DNA of 64,000 bases. Origin: Citrobacter tructae. GTDB taxonomy: Bacteria > Pseudomonadota > Gammaproteobacteria > Enterobacterales > Enterobacteriaceae. The stretch is from NCBI RefSeq assembly GCF_004684345.1, contig NZ_CP038469.1, positions 124,001 to 188,000 of the forward strand, given 5' to 3'. Position numbers and translations under genes: made by a program. This document shows, in pieces, positions 42,485 through 51,869 of the stretch (its first letter is position 1; every line of letters starts with the position of its first letter). The notes under the pieces are model-generated. The model had not been told where the DNA came from, searched no databases, and worked only from the letters and a program-made list of their open reading frames with translations.

Positions 42485-43783
42485 GTGCATTCAATTACTA
42501 CTGCGCTGGAAAGTCTGATGCGCGTTTTGTCGCAAGAGATACCGGCAGCTCCTGGCATTCGTATTTACGACATCCCTTTCCCTCTGAATGACGCTTTCGA
42601 CGCTTTAGGATGGCTGGCCAGTCAACCCGTCTGGCCGCAGTTTTACTGGCAACAGCGTAACGGCGATGAAGAAGCTGCCGTGCTGGGGGCCGTGGCAACA
42701 TTTTCCTCGCTGGCAGTCGCCCAGCAGTTTTTACATCAGTATGACCATCATCCCGAACTGCGCATCTGGGGCCTGAATGCGTTTGAGCCCCAGCACGGCA
42801 ATTTGCTGCTACCACGGCTGGAATGGCGGCGTTGCGCGGGCGTGGCGACCTTACGGTTACATCTGTATAGCGATGTTTCGCTGCTTGAAGATGCCGCACA
42901 CGCGCGTGCTTTTCTTTCCGCGCTTGCCAACGTGAAGCCGCTTCCTGCTCTGCGCCTGAATTTAACCGGTGAACAGCACTGGCCGGATAAAGCCGGCTGG
43001 ACGCACCTAATCGAGCTTGCCACCCAAACCATTGCCGGGGAAGCGCTCGACAAAGTGGTACTGGCGCGGGCGACCGATTTACAGTTCTCTCAGCCGGTTA
43101 ACGCGGCGGCGGTCATGGCCTCCAGTCGTCGTTTAAACCTCAACTGCTACCATTTTTTTATGGCGTTTTCCGCCGAATGCGCTTTTCTGGGGTCTTCCCC
43201 CGAACGTCTGTATCGGCGGCGTGACACGGCGCTGCGTACCGAAGCGTTGGCCGGAACGGTCGCGAATCATCCTGACGACCACCGGGCCTGGCAACTCGGT
43301 GAGTGGCTGATGAAAGATGATAAAAACCAGCGCGAGAATATGCTGGTGGTGGAAGATATCTGCCAGCGGCTGCAAAACTGTACGCAAACTCTCGACGTAT
43401 TGCCGCCGCAGGTACTCAGACTGCGCAAAGTGCAGCATCTGCGCCGCTGTATCTGGACGGAGCTGAATCAGCCGGACGATACGCTTTGTTTGATGCAACT
43501 CCAGCCAACGGCGGCAGTGGCGGGCATTCCGCGTGAACTGGCGCGCGCGTTCATCCAGCATAATGAACCTTTTGAACGTGAATGGTATGCCGGTTCTGCG
43601 GGATATATCTCTCTGCAGCAAAGCGAGTTTTGTGTGTCACTACGTTCCGCGAAAATTAGCGGTAACGTGGTGCGCCTGTACGCCGGGGCCGGGATCGTGC
43701 GTGGCTCAGATCCTGAACAAGAATGGCAGGAAATAGACAATAAAGCGGCGGGTTTACGTACTTTATTACAGATGGAAGCCTAA
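42485..43783 (+). CDS. menF: Menaquinone-specific isochorismate synthase MenF
   Basis: 432 residues, GTG start after GGGAGAGG. Converts chorismate to isochorismate, the entry to menaquinone synthesis. Chorismate-binding fold in the C-terminal part: ALDKVVLARATD (general base Lys), ALRTEALAGT, and AGAGIVRGSDPEQEW. First gene of the men cluster, 84 bp before menD, so it may have its own promoter. Confidence 0.96.
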   Translation: MHSITTALESLMRVLSQEIPAAPGIRIYDIPFPLNDAFDALGWLASQPVWPQFYWQQRNGDEEAAVLGAVATFSSLAVAQQFLHQYDHHPELRIWGLNAFEPQHGNLLLPRLEWRRCAGVATLRLHLYSDVSLLEDAAHARAFLSALANVKPLPALRLNLTGEQHWPDKAGWTHLIELATQTIAGEALDKVVLARATDLQFSQPVNAAAVMASSRRLNLNCYHFFMAFSAECAFLGSSPERLYRRRDTALRTEALAGTVANHPDDHRAWQLGEWLMKDDKNQRENMLVVEDICQRLQNCTQTLDVLPPQVLRLRKVQHLRRCIWTELNQPDDTLCLMQLQPTAAVAGIPRELARAFIQHNEPFEREWYAGSAGYISLQQSEFCVSLRSAKISGNVVRLYAGAGIVRGSDPEQEWQEIDNKAAGLRTLLQMEA

Positions 43784-43867
43784 TGAGTCACACATTATCG
43801 ACTCATATCAAAAATCCATTTATTCGATTCTTTATACTGTGTCGCAATATTGATACCGGACAATCTT

Positions 43868-45538
43868 ATGTCAGTAAGCGCATTTAACCGACGCTGGGCG
43901 GCGGTCATACTGGAAGCTCTCACTCGCCATGGCGTCAGGCATGTTTGCATTGCGCCTGGCTCTCGTTCGACGCCATTAACGCTGGCCGCAGCGGAAAATT
44001 CTGCCTTTATCCACCATACCCACTTTGATGAACGCGGATTGGGGCATCTGGCCTTAGGTCTGGCCAAGGTTAGCCGGCAGCCGGTCGCGGTGATTGTGAC
44101 CTCCGGTACGGCGGTAGCGAATTTATATCCAGCGCTTATCGAAGCGGGCCTCACCGGTGAAAAACTGATTTTACTCACGGCGGACAGACCGCCTGAACTG
44201 ATCGACTGCGGGGCGAATCAGGCGATTCGTCAGCCGGGAATGTTTGCCTCTCATCCGTCGCAAACGCTCTCTTTACCGCGTCCGACTCAGGACATCCCCG
44301 CCAGTTGGCTGGTTTCCACCCTCGATAACGCCTTGGCCTCACTGCACAGCGGTGCGGTACACATTAACTGCCCGTTTGCGGAACCGCTGTATGGCGAAAT
44401 GGACGACACGGGCGTTGAGTGGCAGCAGCGCCTTGGCGACTGGTGGCAGGATGATAAACCCTGGCTGCGCGAAGCGCGTCGACTGGAAAGTGACAAACAG
44501 CGTGACTGGTTCTTCTGGCGGCAAAAGCGCGGCGTGGTGATCGCCGGGCGCATGACTGCGGAAGAGGGGAAGAAAGTGGCGCTGTGGGCGCAAACGTTAG
44601 GCTGGCCGCTGATTGGCGATGTACTGTCGCAAACCGGACAGCCGCTGCCGTGCGCCGACTTGTGGCTGGGTAACGCGAAAGCGGTAGATGAGTTACAGCA
44701 GGCACAGATTGTGGTGCAGTTGGGCAGCAGCCTGACCGGAAAACGTCTGTTGCAATGGCAGGCCACCTGTAACCCGCAAGAATACTGGATTGTCGATAAC
44801 ATCGAAGGACGCCTCGATCCCGCACATCATCGTGGGCGTAGATTAGTGGCGAAAGTGGGCGACTGGCTGGAACTGCATCCGGCAGAGAAACGTCAGCCCT
44901 GGTGTGTGGCGATCCCGCGCCTGGCTGAGCAGGCCTGGCAGGCGGTGGCAGCGCGTCGCGAGACATTTGGTGAAGCGCAACTGGCGCACCGCATTCGCGA
45001 GTATCTGCCGGAACAGGGGCAGTTGTTCGTCGGGAACAGCCTGGTGGTCCGTCTGATTGATGCGTTTTCGCAGCTTCCGGCAGGCTATCCGGTTTACAGT
45101 AATCGCGGCGCCAGCGGGATTGACGGTCTGCTGTCAACGGCGGCAGGCGTACAGCGTGCCAGTGCGAAATCAACGCTGGCTATCGTCGGCGATTTATCGG
45201 CACTGTATGACCTGAATGCGCTGGCCTTATTGCGCCAGGTTTCCGCGCCGTTTGTCCTGATTGTGGTGAACAACAACGGTGGGCAGATTTTCTCCCTGCT
45301 GCCGACACCGCAAAGCGAGCGTGAGCGGTTCTATCTGATGCCGCAGAACGTGCATTTTGATCATGCGGCAGCCATGTTTAACCTCAAATATCATCGCCCG
45401 GAAAACTGGGCGCAGCTGGAGAGTGCACTGGCGAGCGCCTGGCGTACTCCGACAGCAACGGTGATTGAGCTGGTAGTCAATGAAACTGACGGGGCGCAAA
45501 CCCTGCAGCAACTGCTGGCGCAGGTGAGCCATCTATGA
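43868..45538 (+). CDS. menD: SEPHCHC synthase MenD
   Basis: 556 residues. Thiamine diphosphate enzyme joining isochorismate and 2-oxoglutarate. N-terminal HVCIAPGSRSTPL and FDERGLGHLALGLAK (catalytic Glu region), VTSGTAVANLYPA; ThDP/Mg motif GDLSALYDLNAL plus VVNNNGGQIFSLLP near the C terminus. ATG 43868 gives the family start. Overlaps menH by 4 nt. Confidence 0.97.
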   Translation: MSVSAFNRRWAAVILEALTRHGVRHVCIAPGSRSTPLTLAAAENSAFIHHTHFDERGLGHLALGLAKVSRQPVAVIVTSGTAVANLYPALIEAGLTGEKLILLTADRPPELIDCGANQAIRQPGMFASHPSQTLSLPRPTQDIPASWLVSTLDNALASLHSGAVHINCPFAEPLYGEMDDTGVEWQQRLGDWWQDDKPWLREARRLESDKQRDWFFWRQKRGVVIAGRMTAEEGKKVALWAQTLGWPLIGDVLSQTGQPLPCADLWLGNAKAVDELQQAQIVVQLGSSLTGKRLLQWQATCNPQEYWIVDNIEGRLDPAHHRGRRLVAKVGDWLELHPAEKRQPWCVAIPRLAEQAWQAVAARRETFGEAQLAHRIREYLPEQGQLFVGNSLVVRLIDAFSQLPAGYPVYSNRGASGIDGLLSTAAGVQRASAKSTLAIVGDLSALYDLNALALLRQVSAPFVLIVVNNNGGQIFSLLPTPQSERERFYLMPQNVHFDHAAAMFNLKYHRPENWAQLESALASAWRTPTATVIELVVNETDGAQTLQQLLAQVSHL

Positions 45539-46293
45539 TCCTGAATGCGCAGGCGAACAAGGGCCAGGCGGATGCACCCTGGCTGGTTTTCCTGCACGGC
45601 TTCTCCGGCGATTGTCGGGAATGGCAGACGGTCGGTGAGCAATTTACGGATTATTCGCGACTGTATATCGATCTTCCCGGGCATGGCGGTTCCGCTGATA
45701 TTCACGTCAGCGGATTTGATGATGTCAGCGAATTGCTGCGTAAAACTTTATTTAGTTACAACATACTTAACTACTGGCTGGTGGGGTATTCTCTTGGCGG
45801 TAGAGTGGCGATGATGGCCGCTTGTCAGGGAATGTCTGGACTTTGCGGCCTGGTGGTCGAAGGCGGACATCCGGGGCTGCAAAGCGAAGATGAACGCGCA
45901 CAGCGTCGCCTCTCCGACGGTCGCTGGGCTGCACGTTTTCGCAACGAACCACTAAGTGATGTTTTTAACGACTGGTATCAACAACCGGTTTTCGCCTCAC
46001 TCATCCCTGTGCAACGCCAGATGCTGGTGGCGCTGCGTAGCCAGAACAATGGCGCTACGCTTGCCGCCATGCTGGAAGCGACCTCGCTGGCTGGTCAACC
46101 TGATTTACGTGCGCCGCTCACCGCGCGCACATTTCCGTTTTATTATTTATGTGGTGAACGTGACGATAAGTTCCGCGCTCTGGCGACGGAAATGTCAGTA
46201 CCGAACCATGTGATTCGTAACGCCGGACACAACGCGCATCGGGATAATCCCGCAGGCGTGGTGGACTGTCTGGCTCAGATTCTGCGTCGCTGA
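45535..46293 (+). CDS. menH: SHCHC synthase MenH
   Basis: 252 residues. Alpha/beta hydrolase fold that eliminates pyruvate from SEPHCHC. Nucleophile Ser86 in VGYSLGGR, Asp in YYLCGERDDKF and His in IRNAGHNAH form the triad. Translationally coupled to menD. Confidence 0.95.
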   Translation: MILNAQANKGQADAPWLVFLHGFSGDCREWQTVGEQFTDYSRLYIDLPGHGGSADIHVSGFDDVSELLRKTLFSYNILNYWLVGYSLGGRVAMMAACQGMSGLCGLVVEGGHPGLQSEDERAQRRLSDGRWAARFRNEPLSDVFNDWYQQPVFASLIPVQRQMLVALRSQNNGATLAAMLEATSLAGQPDLRAPLTARTFPFYYLCGERDDKFRALATEMSVPNHVIRNAGHNAHRDNPAGVVDCLAQILRR

Positions 46294-46307
46294 CTAAAGG
46301 ACATTTT

Positions 46308-47165
46308 ATGATCTATCCTGATGAAACAATGCTTTACGCACCGGTAGAATGGCTCGATTGCTCTGAAGGCTACACCGACATTCGCTATGAAAAATCCACC
46401 GACGGTATTGCAAAAATCACCATCAATCGTCCGCAGGTACGCAATGCTTTCCGTCCTGTTACCGTCAAAGAGATGATTCAGGCCATGTCTGATGCGCGCT
46501 ATGACGACAATATCGGCGTGATTATTCTGACCGGTGCAGGCGACAAAGCGTTCTGCGCGGGTGGCGATCAGAAAGTACGCGGCGACTACGGCGGATACCA
46601 GGATGACTCCGGCGTACATCACCTGAACGTGCTGGATTTCCAACGCCAGATTCGTACCTGTCCGAAGCCGGTTGTGGCGATGGTTGCAGGTTATTCCATC
46701 GGCGGTGGCCACGTGCTGCACATGATGTGTGACCTGACGATCGCGGCTGAAAACGCCATCTTCGGTCAGACTGGCCCGAAAGTCGGTTCCTTTGACGGCG
46801 GCTGGGGTGCATCTTATATGGCCCGTATCGTCGGTCAGAAAAAAGCGCGTGAAATCTGGTTCCTGTGCCGTCAGTACGATGCGAAACAGGCTCTGGATAT
46901 GGGGCTGGTCAACACCGTGGTTCCATTGGCGGATCTGGAAAAAGAGACCGTGCGCTGGTGTCGTGAAATGCTGCAAAACAGCCCAATGGCGCTGCGCTGC
47001 CTGAAAGCTGCGCTGAATGCCGACTGCGATGGTCAGGCGGGTCTGCAGGAACTGGCTGGTAACGCCACCATGCTGTTTTACATGACGGAAGAAGGTCAGG
47101 AAGGCCGTAACGCGTTCAACCAGAAACGTCAGCCTGACTTCAGCAAATTCAAACGGAATCCGTAA
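46308..47165 (+). CDS. menB: 1,4-dihydroxy-2-naphthoyl-CoA synthase MenB
   Basis: 285 residues. Crotonase-fold ring closure of o-succinylbenzoyl-CoA. FCAGGDQKVRGDYGGY and GYSIGGGHVLHMMCDLTIAA provide the oxyanion hole; GQTGPKVGSFDGGWGASYMAR is the MenB signature. The stop and the menC start share one base. Confidence 0.97.
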   Translation: MIYPDETMLYAPVEWLDCSEGYTDIRYEKSTDGIAKITINRPQVRNAFRPVTVKEMIQAMSDARYDDNIGVIILTGAGDKAFCAGGDQKVRGDYGGYQDDSGVHHLNVLDFQRQIRTCPKPVVAMVAGYSIGGGHVLHMMCDLTIAAENAIFGQTGPKVGSFDGGWGASYMARIVGQKKAREIWFLCRQYDAKQALDMGLVNTVVPLADLEKETVRWCREMLQNSPMALRCLKAALNADCDGQAGLQELAGNATMLFYMTEEGQEGRNAFNQKRQPDFSKFKRNP

Positions 47166-48127
47166 TGCGTAGCGCGCAGGTATACCGCTGGCAGATCCCC
47201 ATGGACGCGGGGGTGATTTTGCGTGACAGGCGGTTAAAAACGCGTGACGGGCTATATGTTTGCCTTCGTGACGGCGAGCGTGAAGGGTGGGGAGAGATCT
47301 CCCCACTGCCGGGCTTCAGCCAGGAGACCTGGGAAGAGGCGCAAACCGCGCTGCTGGCTTGGGTAAATGGCTGGCTGCAGGGGGATTCCTCCTTGCCGCA
47401 ATTGCCTTCGGTGGCCTTTGGTGCAAGCTGCGCACTCGCCGAGCTTGAAGGTACATTGCCGGAGGCGGCGAATTATCGCGCTGCGCCGCTGTGTACCGGC
47501 GATCCTGATGATTTGGTGCTGCAGTTGGCGGATATGCCGGGTGAAAAGGTCGCGAAGATCAAAGTCGGCCTGTATGAAGCCGTACGTGACGGAATGGTGG
47601 CTAACCTGCTGCTTGAGGCGATCCCCGATCTGCATTTACGTCTTGATGCCAATCGTGCCTGGACGCCGCTAAAAGCACAGCAGTTTGCGAAATACGTCAA
47701 TCCGGATTATCGCGGGCGCATTGCCTTCCTCGAGGAGCCGTGTAAAACCCGCGATGATTCTCGTGCCTTCGCGCGGGAAACCGGGATTGCCATCGCCTGG
47801 GATGAAAGCCTGCGTGAAGCGGACTTTACCTTTATGGCCGAAGAGGGTGTGAGTGCGGTGATCATCAAGCCTACGCTCACCGGCAGTCTGGACAAGGTTC
47901 GCGAGCAGGTTGCGGCCGCGCATGCGCTCGGTCTTACTGCGGTAATCAGTTCGTCTATTGAGTCAAGCCTGGGGTTAACCCAGCTGGCGCGGATTGCCGC
48001 CTGGTTGACGCCGCAGACCATACCGGGTCTGGATACGCTGAGCCTGATGCAGTGCCAGCAGGTTCGTACCTGGCCTGGCAGTACGCTGCCATGTATCGAT
48101 GTGGATGCGCTGGAACGACTGCTATGA
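47165..48127 (+). CDS. menC: o-Succinylbenzoate synthase MenC
   Basis: 320 residues. Enolase-superfamily dehydratase. AKIKVGLYEA (Lys), LRLDANRAW (Asp), FLEEPCK (Glu), AWDESLRE (Asp) and VIIKPTLTG (Lys) are the barrel-end catalytic and Mg ligands. Overlaps menB by 1 nt and menE by 4 nt. It comes before menE in the operon as in E. coli. Confidence 0.96.
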   Translation: MRSAQVYRWQIPMDAGVILRDRRLKTRDGLYVCLRDGEREGWGEISPLPGFSQETWEEAQTALLAWVNGWLQGDSSLPQLPSVAFGASCALAELEGTLPEAANYRAAPLCTGDPDDLVLQLADMPGEKVAKIKVGLYEAVRDGMVANLLLEAIPDLHLRLDANRAWTPLKAQQFAKYVNPDYRGRIAFLEEPCKTRDDSRAFARETGIAIAWDESLREADFTFMAEEGVSAVIIKPTLTGSLDKVREQVAAAHALGLTAVISSSIESSLGLTQLARIAAWLTPQTIPGLDTLSLMQCQQVRTWPGSTLPCIDVDALERLL

Positions 48128-49536
48128 CCGTGCAGGACATGCCCGATGGCGAACGCTTATCGGGCCTGGCGACTGATTTTACCGACTGGCCGTGGCGTTA
48201 CTGGCGACAGGTTCGGGCACAGGCACCCGCTTTACGCCTCAATGATGAGGTACTTAACTGGCGCGATCTCTGCGTGCGCGTAGACGCGCTGGCCACGGGA
48301 TTTGCCGCACAGGGTGTGGAAGAGGGCGATGGCGTGCTGCTGCGCGCCTGGAATCATCCTTCGTCTGCGCTTGCCTGGCTGGCATTGTTGCAGTGCGGAG
48401 CGCGGGTTTTACCGGTGAATCCTCAGCTGCCGCAGCCGCTGCTGGATGCACTGGTCCCTGATTTAACGCTGCATTTTGCGCTGGATCTGCAAGGAGATAG
48501 CCTCTTTCCGGGGCTGAGGCCGCTGCAGATGCAACCACAGTCTGGCGAGCATGCCGCCGTCTGGCGACCTCTGCGTTTGAGTTCGATGACCTTAACCTCA
48601 GGTTCAACCGGGCTGCCGAAGGCGGCGGTGCATACCTGTCTGGCACATCTGGCGAGTGCGCAGGGCGTGTTGTCATTAATGCCGTTTGGCGCAGAAGATG
48701 ACTGGCTGCTTTCGCTGCCGCTGTTTCATGTTTCCGGTCAGGGTATTTTGTGGCGTTGGTTATTTGCCGGCGCACGCATGACCGTACGTGATAAGCAGCC
48801 GTTAGAGCAAATGTTGGTCGGATGTACTCATGCTTCTCTGGTACCTACACAGCTTTGGCGTTTGCTGGTTAACAACACCCCGGTTACGCTGAAAGCGGTA
48901 CTGCTGGGGGGCGCGGCGATTCCGGTTGCGCTGACTGAACAGGCGCGCGAGCAGGGGATTCGTTGCTGGTGCGGTTATGGGCTGACGGAGTTTGCTTCCA
49001 CGGTTTGCGCGAAAGAAGCCGATGGTTTGCGTGATGTCGGTTTTGCTTTGCCGGGCAGAGAAGTCAGAATCGTGGATGATGAAGTCTGGCTGCGTGCCGC
49101 CAGCATGGCGTCAGGTTACTGGCGTAACGGACAGCTTATTCCGCTGGTTAATGGCGAAGGCTGGTTTGCTACCCGCGATCGCGGCGTGTTAAACGACGGC
49201 AAGCTAACCATTGTCGGGCGTATGGACAACCTGTTCTTTAGCGGCGGGGAAGGTATTCAGCCGGAAGAGGTGGAGCGCGTGATTGCAACGCACCCGCAGG
49301 TTCTGCAAGCCTTTGTTGTTCCGCTGGAAGACAACGAGTTTGGCCATCGTCCGGTGGCGGTTGTTGAGTATGACACCGACGCGGATGACGCCAATCTTGC
49401 CGAATGGGTGAAAGATAAGCTGGCCCGTTTTCAGCAGCCAGTGCGCTGGCTGGTGTTACCGCCAGAGCTGAAAAGTGGTGGTATTAAGGTTTCTCGCCGT
49501 GCGTTGCTGGATTGGGTACGAGAAAAATCGTCATAA
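48124..49536 (+). CDS. menE: o-Succinylbenzoate-CoA ligase MenE
   Basis: 470 residues. Acyl-adenylating enzyme that activates o-succinylbenzoate with CoA. P-loop TLTSGSTGLPKAAVH, GYGLTEFAS, TRDRGVL and C-terminal SGGIKVSRRALLDW (catalytic Lys). ATG 48124 overlaps the menC stop (ATGA); the N terminus is about 18 residues longer than E. coli (MTVQDMPDGERLSGL is not seen there), so a later start is possible. Its last 53 bp overlap the end of arnF on the other strand; pmrD, usually between them, is missing. Confidence 0.94.
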   Translation: MTVQDMPDGERLSGLATDFTDWPWRYWRQVRAQAPALRLNDEVLNWRDLCVRVDALATGFAAQGVEEGDGVLLRAWNHPSSALAWLALLQCGARVLPVNPQLPQPLLDALVPDLTLHFALDLQGDSLFPGLRPLQMQPQSGEHAAVWRPLRLSSMTLTSGSTGLPKAAVHTCLAHLASAQGVLSLMPFGAEDDWLLSLPLFHVSGQGILWRWLFAGARMTVRDKQPLEQMLVGCTHASLVPTQLWRLLVNNTPVTLKAVLLGGAAIPVALTEQAREQGIRCWCGYGLTEFASTVCAKEADGLRDVGFALPGREVRIVDDEVWLRAASMASGYWRNGQLIPLVNGEGWFATRDRGVLNDGKLTIVGRMDNLFFSGGEGIQPEEVERVIATHPQVLQAFVVPLEDNEFGHRPVAVVEYDTDADDANLAEWVKDKLARFQQPVRWLVLPPELKSGGIKVSRRALLDWVREKSS

Positions 49537-49882
49537 GGCCTGCCATAATGCACAGCACGCCGAATAACGCCCGTAATGAAAACGCTCCCTGCCAGCCGGG
49601 CAAAATCATTGAGGCAATCCACACCAGTACATAGCTGAGGCTGAGCAGGGCATAAGCTTTGCTCAGTGCCATTTGATGCAGGGCTTTGTGCCAGCAGATG
49701 ACCGACAGCAAATATCCCACCAGCCCGGCGTACAGGGCGAAAGCCCCGACGCTTGCGGAAAACAGAGCGTCAATAAACATCAGCGGATCCAGCATCGGCG
49801 GCAGATTATCCATCGCGTAGCCGAGACTTAACTGGGCGACAGAGGTAATAATGACGCTACACAGTCCCCAAAAGATGCCCAT
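49484..49882 (-). CDS. arnF: Undecaprenyl-phosphate-aminoarabinose flippase subunit ArnF
   Basis: 132 residues, four membrane helices of the small multidrug-resistance/EamA type. Works with ArnE to flip undecaprenyl-phosphate-L-Ara4N (or its formyl-free form) to the periplasmic face. Conserved LSKAYALLSLSYVLVWIASMILPGW. Last gene of arn; starts in the arnE stop (TAATG). C-terminal tail NPATHGEKP runs into menE. Confidence 0.92.
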   Translation of the reverse strand: MGIFWGLCSVIITSVAQLSLGYAMDNLPPMLDPLMFIDALFSASVGAFALYAGLVGYLLSVICWHKALHQMALSKAYALLSLSYVLVWIASMILPGWQGAFSLRALFGVLCIMAGLMTIFLVPNPATHGEKP

Positions 49883-50217
49883 TACACCGCGCTCCCGAGT
49901 ATAAAGATACCGGTGATGATCAGTCCAACCCCCAGCCAGTGGCGTTTCGTTACCGGTTCACGCCATATTTTCCAGGCTGCCAGTGTGACCCATACAAAAT
50001 TAAGACTCAGCATCGGATAGGCAATACCGACAGGAATATTTTGCAACACCGCAAGCCATAACAGCATGGCCAGACCGAGGCTTGCCAGAGCAAGGCCAAT
50101 CCACAGTGTAATGTGGCGTTTGCGCGCGCGGATAGGCACCGGGCGGGTGGCCTGCTTCTGACAGAGTTGCCCGCAGACACTGAGCAAGCTGGCGAGGACT
50201 AAGATTATCCAGATCAT
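49882..50217 (-). CDS. arnE: Undecaprenyl-phosphate-aminoarabinose flippase subunit ArnE
   Basis: 111 residues, four membrane helices, EamA/SMR type. Partner of ArnF. Conserved AYPMLSLNFVWVTLAAWKIWREPV. Starts in the ATGA overlap with arnT. Confidence 0.93.
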   Translation of the reverse strand: MIWIILVLASLLSVCGQLCQKQATRPVPIRARKRHITLWIGLALASLGLAMLLWLAVLQNIPVGIAYPMLSLNFVWVTLAAWKIWREPVTKRHWLGVGLIITGIFILGSAV

Positions 50218-51869
50218 TTGGGTCGATACTGAATCAAAACCAGTCGCCCCTGATTATCAACGTAGTCAGCGGGTGGAATGGCAAGTTGAGTAATATCTTT
50301 ATCCTTTGATATCGACAGCACCAGCGTAATGTTTCCTTCCTGACGGTGTTGCGCTAACCACTCTGCAAAATCAGTTCTGCTGACAAAGCGGCCCTTGGCA
50401 TCTGGGTAGCTGAGACCATATTTTAACTCGCCCGTTTGCCCGTACATGATGATATCGTCGCGTTTCAGGCTCCACGCCAGACCCGCGGCGACGCCAACGC
50501 TATCCGAGAGAATGTAGCGACTCGGTTCCAGCGACTCTTTGGTCATCTCAACAAAAAACTGCGGCTGTTTAGATTCCATAACCCTGTCGGGGATCGCGTA
50601 TCCAAACAACAGCGCCAGCCCCAGCGGGCAGAGTGCTGCATATTTCCAGGTTTTTTCACTATTGGTCAGCGTGTACCAGCCAAAAAAAGTCCAGATGATA
50701 AAAATGCCCCATGAACAGAAAACCTTATACGTTTCGATGTGCGTCCAGACAGGTGACGTCAACGGTCCCAGTGTGGAAACGATAAAGGTTGCAACAATGC
50801 CGAGCACGCCAAACAGAATGTTGATCCAGCCATTGATGCGCAGGGCGATAGAACCTTTCTCTGCTGCCTGCATGCCGAAACGTGCGGTGAGGATCGCCAG
50901 CGGTGCGAAGCAGGAAAGAATATAGGTTGGCAGTTTTCCTTTGGCGATACTGAAAAATAGTATCGGCATGATAATCCAGCTCAGCAAGTACAGAGCACTA
51001 CGGGGGATATCCCGCTCACGCCAGCCCGCACGCAGTGCGCCTGGCAGCAGACCAAGCCAGGGCAGGCTGCCGGCGACAAGGATAGGGAAGTAATACCAGA
51101 ATGGCGCTTTATGCTGGGCATCATCCTGCGCAAACCGCTGGATATGTTCGATCCAGAAAAAGTAATGCCAGAAGTCAGGCTCGCGTTGTGCAATGGCGAT
51201 TCCCCATGGCAGAACAACCGCCACACAGCCAATGACCGCTAGCCAGCCGTAGATGAAGAACGCTTTCCAGCGTTTTTGCACCAGTACCCACGGCAGCACG
51301 CTGAGTACCGGAACAGCGAGGGCGAGAAAACCTTTGGTCATCACTCCCATACCGCAGGTCAGCCCCAACAGTAAAAAGGCGATGATTTTGCGTTTTCTGC
51401 TGGTAGCTTGCATCCCCTCCCAAAAGCAGCACATGCCCGCCATCAACCAGAGTGCGATGATAGGGTCAAGCACCGCGTAGGTGCCGATGCTGTAAACGGA
51501 AAAAAACGTTAAAAATATAACTGAAGAGAGTATCGCGGTACGCTTATCCTGCCATAACCGCATCGCAAGCCAGGCGACCAGCAGCGCAGTCAGTAATGTG
51601 GCAAAAATAGCTCCCGCCCTTACGCCAAAATTGGTGGCACCAAAGAGCCATTGGCCAATACTGTTTAGCCAGTATCCGGCAATCGGTTTTTCAAAATAGC
51701 GTAATCCTAAAAAATGCGGGACTATCCAGTCGCCGGATGTCAGCATTTCCCGGCTGATCTCAGCGTAGCGCGTTTCGTCAGGCTGCCACAGCATGCGGCT
51801 ATTGATGGGTAAAACGTAATACAGCGCAATAAAGGCGATAAATGCCATGATGTAGCGTATGGATTTCAT
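50214..51869 (-). CDS. arnT: Lipid A 4-amino-4-deoxy-L-arabinose transferase ArnT
   Basis: 551 residues. Inner-membrane GT-C glycosyltransferase with about 12-13 helices that moves L-Ara4N from undecaprenyl phosphate to lipid A phosphates, giving polymyxin resistance. WQPDETRYAEISREML carries the catalytic acidic first periplasmic loop; FEKPIAGYW is also conserved. Start MKSIRY at 51869; MMKSIRY at 51872 would give an ATGA overlap with arnD as at other joints of this operon. Confidence 0.95.
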   Translation of the reverse strand: MKSIRYIMAFIAFIALYYVLPINSRMLWQPDETRYAEISREMLTSGDWIVPHFLGLRYFEKPIAGYWLNSIGQWLFGATNFGVRAGAIFATLLTALLVAWLAMRLWQDKRTAILSSVIFLTFFSVYSIGTYAVLDPIIALWLMAGMCCFWEGMQATSRKRKIIAFLLLGLTCGMGVMTKGFLALAVPVLSVLPWVLVQKRWKAFFIYGWLAVIGCVAVVLPWGIAIAQREPDFWHYFFWIEHIQRFAQDDAQHKAPFWYYFPILVAGSLPWLGLLPGALRAGWRERDIPRSALYLLSWIIMPILFFSIAKGKLPTYILSCFAPLAILTARFGMQAAEKGSIALRINGWINILFGVLGIVATFIVSTLGPLTSPVWTHIETYKVFCSWGIFIIWTFFGWYTLTNSEKTWKYAALCPLGLALLFGYAIPDRVMESKQPQFFVEMTKESLEPSRYILSDSVGVAAGLAWSLKRDDIIMYGQTGELKYGLSYPDAKGRFVSRTDFAEWLAQHRQEGNITLVLSISKDKDITQLAIPPADYVDNQGRLVLIQYRPK

